A stretch of 64,000 nucleotides of DNA from Eublepharis macularius (GCF_028583425.1 NC_072795.1:5231001-5295000); one strand, 5' to 3'. Positions 1 to 12,339 are shown, counted from the first letter of the stretch. A program made the numbers and translations. The notes: generated by a model from the letters alone, not told the origin.

Positions 1-517
1 AACGTTTTTCCCAGCGGGACTCCAATCTCAGGCTTGAACCTCGGGGAGTTGAAATCCTGTTTCCGTTCCACATACTCCTTATCCTTTGCGTTTGGTCCGT
101 AAGGTAACAGCGATACTGCTGCACGTAAGCCCAAACACATTAATTAGACAAGATGAATCTTTTGGTCTCCATTTGTCACAGCTGATATCCCAGCATTCCT
201 CTCTCACTACGACTGCCAGGACTATTACTTTAAAAGAGACTTGGCATTCTAAGCAACACGTTAGCCCTTTGCACAAATTATTGTGAATGCACAAGTCCTC
301 TGCAGATGACATGGCACGTGCTGAAACCAGTGCATGCAGATAGAGAGAGGTCTCGATAACGCCAGTGCTGCCCGCTGATTACATCGTTGGCAGTTCATGT
401 GAGCCCTCCGGACTGCAGCAGTACGGTGCTCTTGGAAAGCTGTTAAACACCTGGAGGGACAAATGTCATTAAGAACACCAGGGCAAGAAAGGATTTTATC
501 TGTCTCTCTGCCCACTT
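1..517. other. No recognised repeat; possible 3' exon of gene 1
   Basis: No transposon signature is visible. On the minus strand an acceptor-like TTGCTTAG near 251 is followed in phase 1 by a cysteine-containing open stretch (ECQVSFKVIVLAVVV, then REECWDISCDKW) that ends at a stop near 79. It would fit the phase-1 donor at 1762, but there is no other support, so it stays a weak candidate. Confidence 0.25.
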
Positions 518-549
518 TTGAGAACACTGGAGTGGATGCTGGATCTCCG

Positions 550-1313
550 TTTTATTACTCTTTATTGCTTTGCTTTATCTCTCTACTCTGCTCTGGTTAG
601 ACCTCACCTAGAGTATTGTGTTCAGTTTGGGGCACCACAATTTAAGAAGGATCTAGACAAGCTGGAACATGCCCAGAGGAGGGGAATGAAGATGGTAAGG
701 GGTCTGGAGACCGAGTCCTATGAGGAGAGGTTGAAGGAGCTCGTAACGTTTAGCCTGGAGAGGAGATGACTGAGAGGTGATATGATAACCGTCTTGAAGG
801 GCTGTCATATAGAGGATGGAGTGGAGTTGTTTTCCACTGCTCCAGAAGACTGGATCAGAGCCAAAGGGTTGAAATTAAATTAAAAGAGATCAGCTAAACG
901 TTAGGAAGAACTTTCTGACAGAGTCCCTCAGTAAAACAGGCTTCCTCGGGAGGTGGTGGGCTCTCCTTCTTTGGAGGTTTTCAAGCAGAGGCTAGATGGC
1001 CATCTGACAGCAATGCTAATTCTATGAACCTGGGCAGATCATGAGAGGGAGGGAAGAATGGGTTACATCAGTACTTGGTTCTTGTGGCCCCTTCTTACAT
1101 GCCCAGGGTAATGCTGATCACCACTTTGGGGTCAGGAAGTGAATTTCCCCAGGCCAATTTGGCCAGAGATCCTGATGGTGTTTTGCCATCTTCTGGGCAT
1201 GGAACAGGGGTCACTGGGGGTGTGTGGGGGGTGTAGTTGTTAATTTCCTGAATTGTACAAAGGTTGGACTAGATGACTTTAGAAGCCCCTTCCAACCCTA
1301 CTGTTCTATGATT
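550..1313 (+). mobile_element. CR1 LINE, 3' end of reverse-transcriptase ORF and tail
   Basis: The reading [16 protein letters not shown] followed by [21 protein letters not shown] is the C-terminal end of the CR1 polymerase. The element continues through several frame breaks to the CR1 3' tail (TTGGACTAGATGA..., CCTTCCAACCCTACTGTTCTATGATT). It is 5'-truncated and inactive. Confidence 0.85.
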
Positions 1314-1317
1314 ATTA

Positions 1318-1532
1318 ATAATACCACCCTTCTGGACAGATTAATGTCCCACTCAGAGCAGTGAACAAAGTCAGTGTTATTATTATCTCCCCAATACAAC
1401 TGGGGAACTGGGGCTGAGAGGAGTGGCTGCCCCAAGGCCAACATCTGAGCTCATGGCAGTAGTGAGAATCGAACCAGCAGAGTTCTGAATCTGAGGCCAG
1501 CCACTTAACCACTATGCTACAGCAGCTCTTTA
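1318..1532 (-). mobile_element. tRNA-headed SINE, reverse orientation
   Basis: Reverse complement of the SINE seen complete at 39278-39545: CACTCAGAGCAGT near one end, then GGGGCTGAGAGGAGTGGCTGCCCAAGG, with the head (TAGTGGTTAAG type) ending near 1530. Diverged. Confidence 0.6.
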
Positions 1533-1761
1533 GGGTTTGTGTTGGAAACAGGAAAAACCGGTGTCCAACTTAGAGCCCTCAAAAGTGAACAGAGATGGAG
1601 ATACATGTGTGAAGCCCAAAAAATCGGCCACCCCTGATCTTCAATTAGCTATGAAAACCTACCATCACAAGAATGGAAAAAACCAGTCTCTTAATTGTCA
1701 GGAAGACCAGATCAAATCTGTAAACCTAATAAATATAGTCAGGGCCTCCCGGGCAACCCAC

Positions 1762-4700
1762 CTGATGGTGCAGACATGGAAGCTGTTCCTGCACGGCCCG
1801 AGTTTGCTGCATCGACACTGACAGCAGCTGGTTTCTCATTTTTTGAGCTCCTTGAACCAGAACCGGATTTCTTATCCGATGGCTTGTTAGTGGTGCGTGT
1901 TGATTTTGTTGCTTCTGGGGCAACTCTGGAACTCGCCAGGCGAGCATCCAATTTACCTGGTGGAGGTGCTTTGGTTTGTTTGCCTTCCTTTTCCCCACCA
2001 ACGGACTTACTTGCAGAAGAGGGACGGGACGGTGACAGGGAATCAGGATTAGACCCTGGCTTTCCGGTCTTTGAGCCTGAAGATACAAGGGTGGAAGGAG
2101 ACGATTTCTGGTCAGCAGCGTCAATGGCTTCAGGTCCTTTGAGGTTGGAGGATTTTCCTCCTTTACCCTTAACTCCTGATTTCCCCTTGCCAAGATCCCC
2201 AGAAGTCTTCCCTTTTCCTGGTGATTGAAGCTCTCCATCCGAGTCAACCAAAGGTACTGCATTTGGACTTACTTCATTGGTGCCTTCAGGTTCTTTTGGT
2301 GCATTGGAAACTTTAGATCCAGTTGCTGAGGCATCACCTGGAGATGACTGAGAAACTTCACTATCTGCTTTTCCTGGGCCAGAGTTTTCTACCCCATCAG
2401 GGAAGCTGGAAACTTTTCCATTGTTAAGGCTTTCAGGATTCTCCGCTGCCGACGTTCCTGGTGACCGTGGCTCTGCATCTGAGTTAGCTGAAGGTGCTCC
2501 ATTTTCACTCGCTTCATTATTGTTCTCAGATTCTTCTGGTGTCTCGGAAACTTTAGATCCAGCTGCTGAAGAATCATCTGGCGGTGTTTGAGATCCTTCA
2601 CTTCCATCTTTTTCTGGGCCAGTGTTCTCTACCCCATTAGGGGAGTTGGAGGTGCTCCCATTGCCAATGTCTGCAGAAGTGTCCCCTCCAGATGTTCCTA
2701 CTGATTGTCCATCTGAGTTGGCCAAAGGTACTCCATTTGCACTTGTTTCACTGGTGCCCTCAGAGTCTTTTGGTGCTGGAGAAACTCTAGATCCAGTTCC
2801 TGAGGCCTCATCGGGAGATACTGGAGGTCCTTCACCATCTGCTTTTTCTTGGCCAGTGCCAACAGGGGACTTGGAGGTGCTCCCATTGCCAAGGTCTACA
2901 GAAGTGTCCCCTCCAGATGTTCCTACTGATTGTCCATCTGAGTTGGCCAAAGGTACTCCATTTGCACTTGTTTCACTGGTGCCCTCAGATTCTTTTGGCG
3001 CTGGAGAAACTCTAGGTCCAGTTCCTGAGGCCTCATCTGGAGATACTTGAGGTCCTTCACCATCTGCTTTTTCTTGGCCAGTGCCAACAGGGGACTTGGA
3101 GGTGCTCCCATTGCCAAGGTCTGCAGAAGTGTCCCCTTCAGATGTTCCTACTGATTGTCCATCTGAGTTGGCCAAAGGTACTCCATTTGCACTTGTTTCA
3201 CTGGTGCCCTCAGATTCTTTTGGTGCTGGAGAAACTCTAGGTCCAGTTCCTGAGGCCTCATCTGGAGATACTTGAGGTCCTTCACCATCTGCTTTTTCTT
3301 GGCCAGTGCCAACAGGGGACTTGGAGGTGCTCCCATTGCCAAGGTCTGCAGAAGTGTCCCCTCCAGATGTTCCTACTGATTGTCCATCTGAGTTGGCCAA
3401 AGGTACTCCATTTGCACTTGTTTCACCGATGCCCTCAGATTCTTTTGGTGCTGGAGAAACTCTAGGTCCAGTTCCTGAGGCCTCATCTGGAGATACTTGA
3501 GGTCCTTCACCATCTGCTTTTTCTTGGCCAGTGCCAACAGGGGACTTGGAGGTGCTCCCATTGCCAAGGTCTGCAGAAGTGTCCCCTCCAGATGTTCCTA
3601 CTGATTGTCCATCTGAGTTGGCCAAAGGTACTCCATTTGCACTTGTTTCACTGGTGCCCTCAGATTCTTTTGGCGCTGGAGAAACTCTAGGTCCAGTTCC
3701 TGAGGCCTCATCTGGAGATACTTGAGGTCCTTCACCATCTGCTTTTTCTTGGCCAGTGCCAACAGGGGACTTGGAGGTGCTCTCATTGCCAAGGTCTGCA
3801 GAAGTGTCCCCTCCAGATGTTCCTACTGATTGTCCATCTGAGTTGGCCAAAGGTACACCATTTGCACTTGTTTCACTGGTGCCCTCAGATTCTTTTGGCG
3901 CTGGAGAAACTCTAGGTCCAGTTCCTGAGGCCTCATCTGGAGATACTTGAGGTCCTTCACCATCTGCTTTTTCTTGGCCAGTGCCAACAGGGGACTTGGA
4001 GGTGCTCCCATTGCCAAGGTCTGCAGAAGTGTCCCCTCCAGATGTTCCTACTGATTGTCCATCTGAGTTGGCCAAAGGTACTCCATTTGCACTTGTTTCA
4101 CTGGTGCCCTCAGATTCTTTTGGCGCTGGAGAAACTCTAGGTCCAGTTCCTGAGGCCTCATCTGGAGATACTTGAGGTCCTTCACCATCTGCTTTTTCTT
4201 GGCCAGTGCCAACAGGGGACTTGGAGGTGCTCCCATTGCCAAGGTCTGCAGAAGTGTCCCCTCCAGATGTCCCTACTGATTGTCCATCTGAGTTGGCCAA
4301 AGGTACTCCATTTGCACTTGTTTCACTGGTGCCCTCAGATTCTTTTGGCGCTGGAGAAACTCTAGGTCCAGTTCCTGAGGCCTCATCTGGAGATACTTGA
4401 GGTCCTTCACCATCTGCTTTTTCTTGGCCAGTGCCAACAGGGGACTTGGAGGTGCTCCCATTGCCAAGGTCTGCAGAAGTGTCCCCTCCAGATGTTCCTA
4501 CTGATTGTCCATCTGAGTTGGCCAAAGGTACTCCATTTGCACTTGTTTCACTGGTGCCCTCAGATTCTTTTGGCGCTGGAGAAACTCTAGGTCCAGTTCC
4601 TGAGGCCTCATCTGGAGATACTTGAGGTCCTTCACCATCTGCTTTTTCTTGGCCAGTGCCAACAGGGGACTTGGAGGTGCTCCCATTGCCAAGGTCTGCA

Positions 4701-7700
4701 GAAGTGTCCCCTCCAGATGTTCCTACTGATTGTCCATCTGAGTTGGCCAAAGGTACTCCATTTGCACTTGTTTCACCGATGCCCTCAGATTCTTTTGGTG
4801 CTGGAGAAACTCTAGGTCCAGTTCCTGAGGCCTCATCTGGAGATACTTGAGGTCCTTCACCATCTGCTTTTTCTTGGCCAGTGCCAACAGGGGACTTGGA
4901 GGTGCTCCCATTGCCAAGGTCTGCAGAAGTGTCCCCTCCAGATGTTCCTACTGATTGTCCATCTGAGTTGGCCAAAGGTACTCCATTTGCACTTGTTTCA
5001 CTGGTGCCCTCAGATTCTTTTGGCGCTGGAGAAACTCTAGGTCCAGTTCCTGAGGCCTCATCTGGAGATACTTGAGGTCCTTCACCATCTGCTTTTTCTT
5101 GGCCAGTGCCAACAGGGGACTTGGAGGTGCTCTCATTGCCAAGGTCTGCAGAAGTGTCCCCTCCAGATGTTCCTACTGATTGTCCATCTGAGTTGGCCAA
5201 AGGTACTCCATTTGCACTTGTTTCACTGGTGCCCTCAGATTCTTTTGGCGCTGGAGAAACTCTAGGTCCAGTTCCTGAGGCCTCATCTGGAGATACTTGA
5301 GGTCCTTCACCATCTGCTTTTTCTTGGCCAGTGCCAACAGGGGACTTGGAGGTGCTCCCATTGCCAAGGTCTGCAGAAGTGTCCCCTCCAGATGTTCCTA
5401 CTGATTGTCCATCTGAGTTGGCCAAAGGTACTCCATTTGCACTTGTTTCACTGGTGCCCTCAGATTCTTTTGGCGCTGGAGAAACTCTAGGTCCAGTTCC
5501 TGAGGCCTCATCTGGAGATACTTGAGGTCCTTCACCATCTGCTTTTTCTTGGCCAGTGCCAACAGGGGACTTGGAGGTGCTCCCATTGCCAAGGTCTGCA
5601 GAAGTATCCCCTCCAGATGTTCCTGGGGGTTGTGGCTGTCCATCTGAGTTGGCCAAAGGCACTCCATTTGCACTAGTTTCAGCAGTGCCTTCAGGTATTT
5701 TTGGTGCATTAGTAGCTCTAGAGTCAGTTGCTGCAGTATCATCTGGAGAGGTCTGAGATCCTTCATTGTCACCTTTTTCTGGGCCAGTGCTTTCCACCCC
5801 ATTAGGGGACTTGGAGGTGCTCCCATTGCCAAGGTCTCCAGAAGTATCCCCTCCAGATGTTCCTGTGGATTGTGGCTGTCCATCTGACAAAGGTACTCCA
5901 TTTGCACTTGTTTCACCGATGCCCTCAGATTCTTTTGGTGCTGGAGACACTCTAGGTCCAGTTGCAGAGGCCTCATCTGTAGATACTTGAGGTCCTTCAC
6001 TGTTTGCTTGTTCTGGGCCAGTGTTTTCCACCCCTGCAGGAGAACTGGAGTCACTTGCACTGGAGAGGCCTCCAGAATTATCTCCTGTAGGTGTAGCCTG
6101 AGGCTCTGCATCTGAGTTAGCCAAAGGTGTTCCATTTTCAGGAGCTTCTTCAGTGACCTGAGATTCTGCTGGTACCTCAGGGGCACTAGACCCAACTGCT
6201 GAAGCATCTCCCGGAGATGTCTGAGGTCCTTCACTGCCTTCTTTTTCTGGGACAGTGTTTTCCACCCTATTAGTAGAATCTGAGGTAATCTCATTGCCAA
6301 GATCTCCAGAAGTGTCCCCTCTAGATGCTCCTGGTGGTTGTGGCTCAGCATCTGAGTTAACTAAAGATACTCCATTGACACTAGTTTCAGCAGTGCCTGC
6401 AGGTATTTCTGGTGCATTAGAGTTAGCTGAAGGTATTCCATTTGCATTTGGTTTATTGGTGCCATCAGATTGTTCTGGTGCATCGGAAACGCTAGATCCA
6501 ACTGCTGCAGCATCACCTGGAGATGTCTGAGGTCCTTCACTGCCTTCTTTTTCTGGGGCAGTGTTTTCCACCCCATCAGGGGAGCTGGAGGTTCTACCGC
6601 TGCCAAGGTCTCCAGGAGTGTCCCCTCTTGATGATCCTGGTGATTGCAGCTCTGCATCTGGATCAACTAAAGGTGCTCCATTTGCACTTGCTTGGTTGGT
6701 GCCCTCAAACTCTTCTGGTGCCTTAGAAACTCTAGATCCAACCTCTGTAGCATCATCTGAAGAGACTTGAGATCTTTCACTGTTTGCTTCTTCTGGGCCA
6801 GTGTTTTCCACCCCTTCAGAGGCGTTGGAGACTCTTCCACTCGAGAGACCTCCAGAATTACCTCCTGTAGATGTTCCCAGTGATTGAGGCCCTGCGTCTG
6901 AGTTAGCCAAAGGTGTTCCGTTTTCAGGTGCTTCGTCGGTGACCTGAGAGTCCGCTGGTGCCTCAGGGGCGCTAGACCCAACTGCTGAAGCATCTCCTGG
7001 AGATGTCTGAGGTCCTTCACTGCCTTCTTTTTCTGGGCCAGTGTTTTCCACCTCATCAGGGGAGTTGGAGACTCTCCCATTGGTAAGGCCTCCAGAAATT
7101 TCTCCTGTGGATGGTGATTCTGGAGCAACTGCGCCTAGAGGTGTTTCCTTCCCACTCACACCAGAGGAGCCTTCCGGTTCTTCTGTCCCATCAGAAGGTG
7201 CTGCCTCATCTGGTTGGGATCCCTGATTGCCTTCAGATTTGGAGTCATCTGTATTTACCTCTTCTGTGGACGTGGGAGGTTTTCTGTTCTCAAGGCCTTC
7301 AGAAATCGCTTCACTTGGTTTTTCTTTCTGGCCTAGTTCTGAGGTGACTTCTTTTTCTTCTGCCTCCTCAGAAGCTGCAGGCCCGGTTGATGCCAGGACA
7401 TCTGGAGAGGGCTGAGATTCTTTATCCCCTGTTGAGCCTGAACTGGTGATTTCTTCCTTTTCCGATAACTGGGATGGTCTTCCATCACCAAAGGCTTCAG
7501 AAACCTCTTCGCTTGCAGACGTTTCAGGCGCCTGCGGCTCTACGGCTGATGAAGCCGAAGGTGTTTTCTTCCCGCCGAGACTAGAAGAAACGTCTGATCC
7601 TCCCGCACCCCCAGAAGTTCCAGATCCAACAACCGGTTCATCGTCAGCTGACGGCTGAGACGGCTGATCGGCCGCTGACCCCGAGCGAGTGCTTTCAACG

Positions 7701-10218
7701 GCTAGAGTGAAATGGCAGGCTCTTCCATCACCAAAGCCTCCAGACTCTGCCGCTGGTGAACCCAGTTCTGTTTCCTTCCCACATGCTTTGGACGATCCAT
7801 CAAATTCTTCCGCCTCCTCTGAGGCAGCAGGCTCCGGGGCTGCTGTGCTATCCAGAGAGGGCTGCAAGCTTTTGCTAGATGTTGTCCCCGAATTGATTGT
7901 TTCCTCTCCTTCGTTTGATAGAGATGAACCTCCTTTGCCGAGGCCTCCTGAAGTCTCACTTGTAGATGTTCCAGGTGATTGTGGCTTTGCACCTGGGTTA
8001 CCTAAAGCACCTGCTCCCGAGGAGCCTCCAGGCTCTTCTGCTCCCGGAGAACCTCTAGAACCAGCTGTTGAGGCCTCATCTGGAGACGTCCGAGATCCCT
8101 CGCTGTCTGCTTCTTCCAGGCTGGTGTTTTCTTCGGATGGGGGGGACCCCCCGGTGCCAAGACCACTCGAAGCTTCCTCTGCAGATGCTCCAGGTGCCTG
8201 TGATTCTGCATTTGGCAAACCAGGAGGCATTTCCTTCCCCCTTGTTCCAGAAGAGCCTTCCTCATCTTCCGACACTTTCGAAGTTTCGTTTCCTGCTGTC
8301 GCTGCACCACCTGGAGACGGCTGAGATTCCTGACTGCTTGCTGAGCCGGTGCCTTCTTCAGCAGCGGAAGGGACATCTGATTGTGATTCTGCGGAAGGTG
8401 CATCCAAAAGGGGTTTCTTTCCGCTGTTACCTGAAGAATCTTCTAATTCCTTGGCCTCCTCTGAAGCTGAAGGCCCCACTGCTGATGCACCAACTGGAGG
8501 TGACTGGTTGGGACCCGGAGAACCAGCAGGGACTTGAGATTGGGCTCCTGCAGCGTTTGAATCAAGAGGAAGAGACGAGTTTTCCCTTGAAGAAGCTGCG
8601 TCAGAGGGGGTGTTATTCCCTTCTGCTTCGCCAGCCTTGCTACTTTCTGCCACTTCACCGCTTTGAGGAGAAAGACTTCCAGGTGATGGCCTTAAGGAAG
8701 ATTGCCCTCCTTGATTCTCTGAGCTGGAGGGGCCAGAAGGCACGTCTCTGAGAGATGCAGGACTCGCTGGAATTGCTTTTGAGGATGAGGGAATGGTTTG
8801 GCTTGGAGCTCCGGTGCTGGTGACGAGGGGCTGCTTACCACCGGACGACTCCAAACCAGCTGTTTCTTCAATCGAACTCAAAGGTGGAGCTGTGCCGTTG
8901 TCAAGGCCTGCAGGAACGTCGTCTCCCTCGGGTGTCTCTGATTGTGAGGCAGAGGTTGCGTCTTCTGGAACGGATGCAGGAGGTGTTTCCACGTTGCTGA
9001 GCGATGTCACACCAGAAGGGGGCAACTCCGACGGCGCGGTCTGCTTTGCTTCTTCGGCACCGTTCTCTGGAGGCAGCGAATGGGAAAGTCCAGGGGCAGG
9101 GGTGGCGTCTGCTTCTTCTGGAAGCAGCTCTTCCAAGTTGCTAGGAAGAGTTGCTGGGATCGCTGACGCACCGTGAGCATCGGTGGAAGAGTCTGGCAGT
9201 CCCCCACTCGGTCCTAAGATGGTGTTTGTCAGTTCTTCCTCTGGTGCTGCTGTGGGTTTTAATCCATTATCGGTATCGGTTTCTGCAGTGCCCGCATCTG
9301 GTGTTTTCTCTTCTCCTGCAAATGATGGTGAAACGGTGGAACTGGTCTTACTGATTTCTTCCGCACTGTCAGGAAGAACTGCTGAGGCGGTTGACGCACT
9401 GTGAGCATCGGTGGAAGATTCCAGAGCCCCCACACTTGGTACTAAGATGGTGCTTTGCGGTTCTTCCCATGGCGTTACGGTGGGTTTTAATCCATTGTCA
9501 ATAGTGGCTTCTACAGAGACTGTATCTGATGGCATCTCTCCTTCCACAACCGATGGGGAAGAAGTAGAACTGGCATTCTCTCTCTCTTCCCCCAAAGGAG
9601 ATTCCAAGATCTTTTCTTCACTGTCGGCAACAGGAAGGGGCGAATCAGTTACACGGGAGTAAATGTCTTTTATAAACTCTGTGGCTTCTGGTTGTGCTTC
9701 TGCGGAAGGGTCAGGCGTTTCTTCAGAAAGCAAAATGGCTGGTGTGGCTTTTCCGTCTGCTACTCCTACTGTTGTGGATTCAGCCACCCCTGTTTCCAAA
9801 GAAGCTTTTGAAGCGTTTGCATTGGTGAAGGCTTCCCCTGATGCCATAGGGATCTCCGTTGCTTCCTCTCTGGTTTCTCCCGGTGTGGTGAGGTCTCCAT
9901 TGTGCAATTCGCCCTCAGGATCTCCATTTCCTTCGGCAGAAGCCAGCTCAGAATCCAACGTTTCTGTCTCGACCGGACTGGAAGAGTTGGCACCTTGGTT
10001 TTCTCCAGATATGCCTCCAGGGCCCAGAGGTGCAGAAGCAAATTGTTCCGTGGGTTGAAGTGGCGCCGTGACAATGGTGCTCCTCTCGGTGGTCATTAAA
10101 GTTGTGGCATCAAAGTAGTCCCCCTCCGTCCCCCAGAGAAGAAAGTCTGTAGGGAAAGACTCTGTTTCTGTGGTTTGGCCGCTGGTGACGACGGGAATTG
10201 CTGCTGCGAGCCCCAGAT
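1762..10218 (-). CDS. Gene 1 exon 2: giant acidic Ser/Gly/Glu/Pro-rich repeat protein (about 2,820 residues in one exon)
   Basis: An open frame of 8.4 kb starts after a good pyrimidine-rich acceptor (TTATTTGCAG at 10219) and ends at a likely donor CAG|GTGGGT (last exon base 1762, phase 1). If that donor is not used, a TGA follows six residues later. In order: mature N-terminus beginning IPVVTSG; a Thr/Glu/Ser-rich region with loose repeats (EETPD, SSTDAHSAS); a Ser/Gly/Glu-rich region; degenerate copies of a 75-residue unit; thirteen near-identical units (residues about 1,550-2,530); more degenerate copies; a Lys/Gly/Ser-rich basic tail (about the last 150 residues). Cysteine is almost absent: I see two, near 7.65-7.75 kb. 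Each unit keeps a possible N-glycosylation site (NGS or NES). No enzymatic domain or membrane segment is seen. It could be a mucin- or proteoglycan-like matrix protein; I do not recognise it as a named gene. The 3' end lies outside the window or in unrecognised exons below 1.7 kb. Confidence 0.85.
2698..5622 (-). repeat. Coding minisatellite, 13 x 225 bp (75 aa) in gene 1
   Basis: Thirteen tandem 225-bp units differ by only a few bases each. A unit encodes segments such as SANGVPLANSDGQSVGTSG, GDTSADLGNGSTSKSPVG and KADGEGPQVSPDEASG. The unit length is a multiple of three, so copy-number change keeps the frame. Degenerate relatives continue on both sides (about 2250-2697 and 5623-7130), showing an old array with a recently homogenised core. 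Because of the periodicity, other frames also stay open in each unit; these are shadows. Confidence 0.95.
5623..7130 (-). repeat. Degenerate older copies of the gene 1 75-aa repeat
   Basis: Units of roughly 225 bp can be followed upstream of the core array, with insertions, deletions and substitutions. For example, blocks coding ENTGPEKEGSEGPQTSPGDA recur at about 6975-7050, 6200-6270 and 6510-6575. They keep the reading frame and the same order of motifs (APE..EGT, ANGVPL.NSD, SGDLGNG). Confidence 0.8.
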
Positions 10219-10820
10219 CTGCAAATAAGGCAAGAACGATAAGTGTGGCATCAGAAAAACAGCTGCGCTACCTTTTATATTGGCTGTTCACAGGTGATGT
10301 TAAGGAAATGGGAAAAGCTACATCGGGGGTGGGGGGGGGGAGTTCTTTTTGGAAGAACTGGAACCATTCCCTAAAAGCTAGCTCATCCTTCCACCTGCTC
10401 CCCACATGGCTCCGTCATTAAAGTTCCAATGCATACAGGAGTGAGAGTTTTTGATGAGACATTTCCCCATTTCTGCTGCTCCACATGGAGGAATTGTGTG
10501 CACGAGCGGTAGCAGAAATGGGAAAAACTCCACCCCACCGCACTGTTTTTCCACAGGGGAAAAAAGGCTTGGAAGAAAGGCAACTGCTCTCCCTACCTCA
10601 GCTGCAACTGCCTGAGCCAATTTGGGCTGTCGGGTTTTTTTCAGGGTTTTTTATAGAAGCCAATCCCCGGAGCTGACGTGTGTCTGCGTGGAGCACGGGT
10701 TGGCTCTTTAGAGTGCTCATAAAAGAAGTAACGTGTAGTGAGCGATCCCTTATGGTGCCTTCTTTTGAAACACACAAGCGGACCATGAATGAAAGCAAAT
10801 AAGCATCCTTTAAACTCTGG
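10219..10820 (-). other. Gene 1 intron 1, proximal part
   Basis: Intron sequence next to the acceptor. It holds a G9 run at 10327-10336 and loosely inverted segments (GGAAAAAC...GAAATGGG), possibly an old fold-back element. No exon seen. Confidence 0.4.
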
Positions 10821-11016
10821 GTAGCCCAGGTGAGCTTGATCTCATCAGATCTCAGAAGCTAAGCAGGGTTGGCCTTGGTTAGTAATTGGATGAGGGACCT
10901 CCAAGGAAGACCAGAGTTGCAGAGGCAAGCAGTGGCAAACCACCTCTGTTGGTCTCTTGCCATGAAAACCCCACCAGGGGTCGCCATAAATCAGCTATGA
11001 CTTGAGGGCACTCTCC
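10821..11016 (+). mobile_element. 5S rRNA-headed SINE with BovB-like tail
   Basis: The head (GATCTCATCAGATCTCAGAAGC, TAAGCAGGGTTGGCC) closely follows 5S rRNA, including the internal pol III promoter. The tail (GGGGTCGCCATAAATCAGC, TATGACTTGAGGGCA) resembles the BovB LINE 3' end, implying mobilisation by BovB. Lies in gene 1 intron 1. Confidence 0.85.
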
Positions 11017-11423
11017 CAACACCAAGCATGTACCGGACACCACCATCCCACAGCTACTTCTACCCTGGCAGCTCACCTCAGGTTTTCGCTGTTGGGCTAC
11101 TGCCGCTTCTCCCACCCCCACATGCCTCCCTGCTTCTTCCACCACCACCTTGCCCTGGAGCCAAAGGAGATAATCCCTCCTCAGTTCTCTGCTGCCCCCT
11201 GATCTCTTGAAAAATTGTAGGGTGAGCCCTTCCGTTCGCGAGAGTTCGGTCATCATTCGGGTTGCCCTGGCAACTGGCAACCAGAAAAGGCGGCCCAGCT
11301 CTGCTGAGAAGAAGGGGCATTGTGAGGGGTTCAGAAACAGGCAGGCTGTGCTGATTTTAAAGAGGAGTGGAGGATTGGTGTCCTCCTGATTCAGTGGTGG
11401 TGGCAGGAGAGCAGGTGGCTAGG
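11017..11423. other. Intron DNA, nothing recognised
   Basis: Within gene 1 intron 1. Short open frames occur on both strands, but no coding pattern or repeat family is recognised. Confidence 0.4.
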
Positions 11424-11623
11424 TAGGGCTGCCAGGTCCAGGTTGGGAAATTCTTGGAGATTTGGGAGTGAAGCTGGGAGGGGACAGGCCTCAGAACGGT
11501 ATAATTCCATAGAGTCCACCCTCCAAAGCAGCCATTTTCTCCAGGGGAACTGACCTCTGTCATCTGGAGATCAGCTGTAATTCCGGGAGATCTCCAGCTA
11601 CCACCTGGAGGCTGGCAACCCTA
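11424..11623 (-). mobile_element. MITE, TAGGGTTGCCAG family
   Basis: About 200 bp, bounded by TAGGGCTGCCAG and CTGGCAACCCTA. The inside carries the family landmarks AAAGCAGCCATTTTCTCCAG and GAGATCAGCTGTAATTCCGG. Non-coding. Confidence 0.8.
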
Positions 11624-11725
11624 CGCTAGGTGGCTGGCAGTGTGCAAGGTTGGAGGCGGCCACCTCATAAAACCTGAACCCTGAGGTGGTTCCTTCCAGT
11701 AGAGCCAGATCTGAACTTGTCCAGC

Positions 11726-11932
11726 TAGGGTTGCCAGCTCTAATTTGGGAAAATTTTGGAGATTTGGGGTGGAGATTCTGGGAAGGTGGGGGAGGCTCCT
11801 CAGCAGGATATAATAGCATAATGGTCATCCTCCAAAGCAGCCATTTTCTCCAGGGAAACTGATCTCTGTTGTCCAGAGATCAGCTGTAATTCTGGGAAAC
11901 ATCCAGCCCCCACCTGGAAACTGGCAACCCTA
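11726..11932 (-). mobile_element. MITE, TAGGGTTGCCAG family
   Basis: A second copy 100 bp away in the same orientation, with both terminal inverted repeats (TAGGGTTGCCAG, CTGGCAACCCTA). Non-coding. Confidence 0.8.
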
Positions 11933-12339
11933 TGTGCTGTCCCCCTCTCAAGGCTGCATCCCCATTTTTATCAGCCTCCATCAAAAAACTCTCAGCTCCT
12001 TGTGTTCAAATTGCAAAGGGCTTTTGCTCTGTCCCTGTCCCTTCACTGGGAGGGGAGGCATTCCTCGTGCATCAGGAAAATTGGCTCAGGTTCTGATAGC
12101 TTCTGCCACAATAATCTCATGGCTCTTTAAATTGTTACAAGGGCTGGTTATTTTGGCTGCAGCAGTCCCGTGGTAGTCCCACTGTCACCACGCACACCCC
12201 TTAACCAGCTGTAAGGCCATCTTATTCTGAAAACAGGAGATAGTGTGGCTGTTTAGAGATTGCCCAAAAAGAAGACAAGAGGACTCAGTTTGCATATGCT
12301 AATTCACAGCTGTAGAGGCAAACTTACACAACTTTATAT

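Noticed and set aside
1726..2262. Minus-strand frame of 178 codons overlapping the end of gene 1
   Set aside because: Out-of-frame shadow of the gene 1 exon; Gln/His/Leu-rich, as expected for the shifted frame.
2698..5622. Series of 64-codon open frames on both strands every 225 bp
   Set aside because: They repeat with the gene 1 minisatellite and are out-of-frame shadows of the long exon.
10821..11016. 5S rRNA gene
   Set aside because: Only the head matches 5S; it continues into a SINE body and tail and is diverged.
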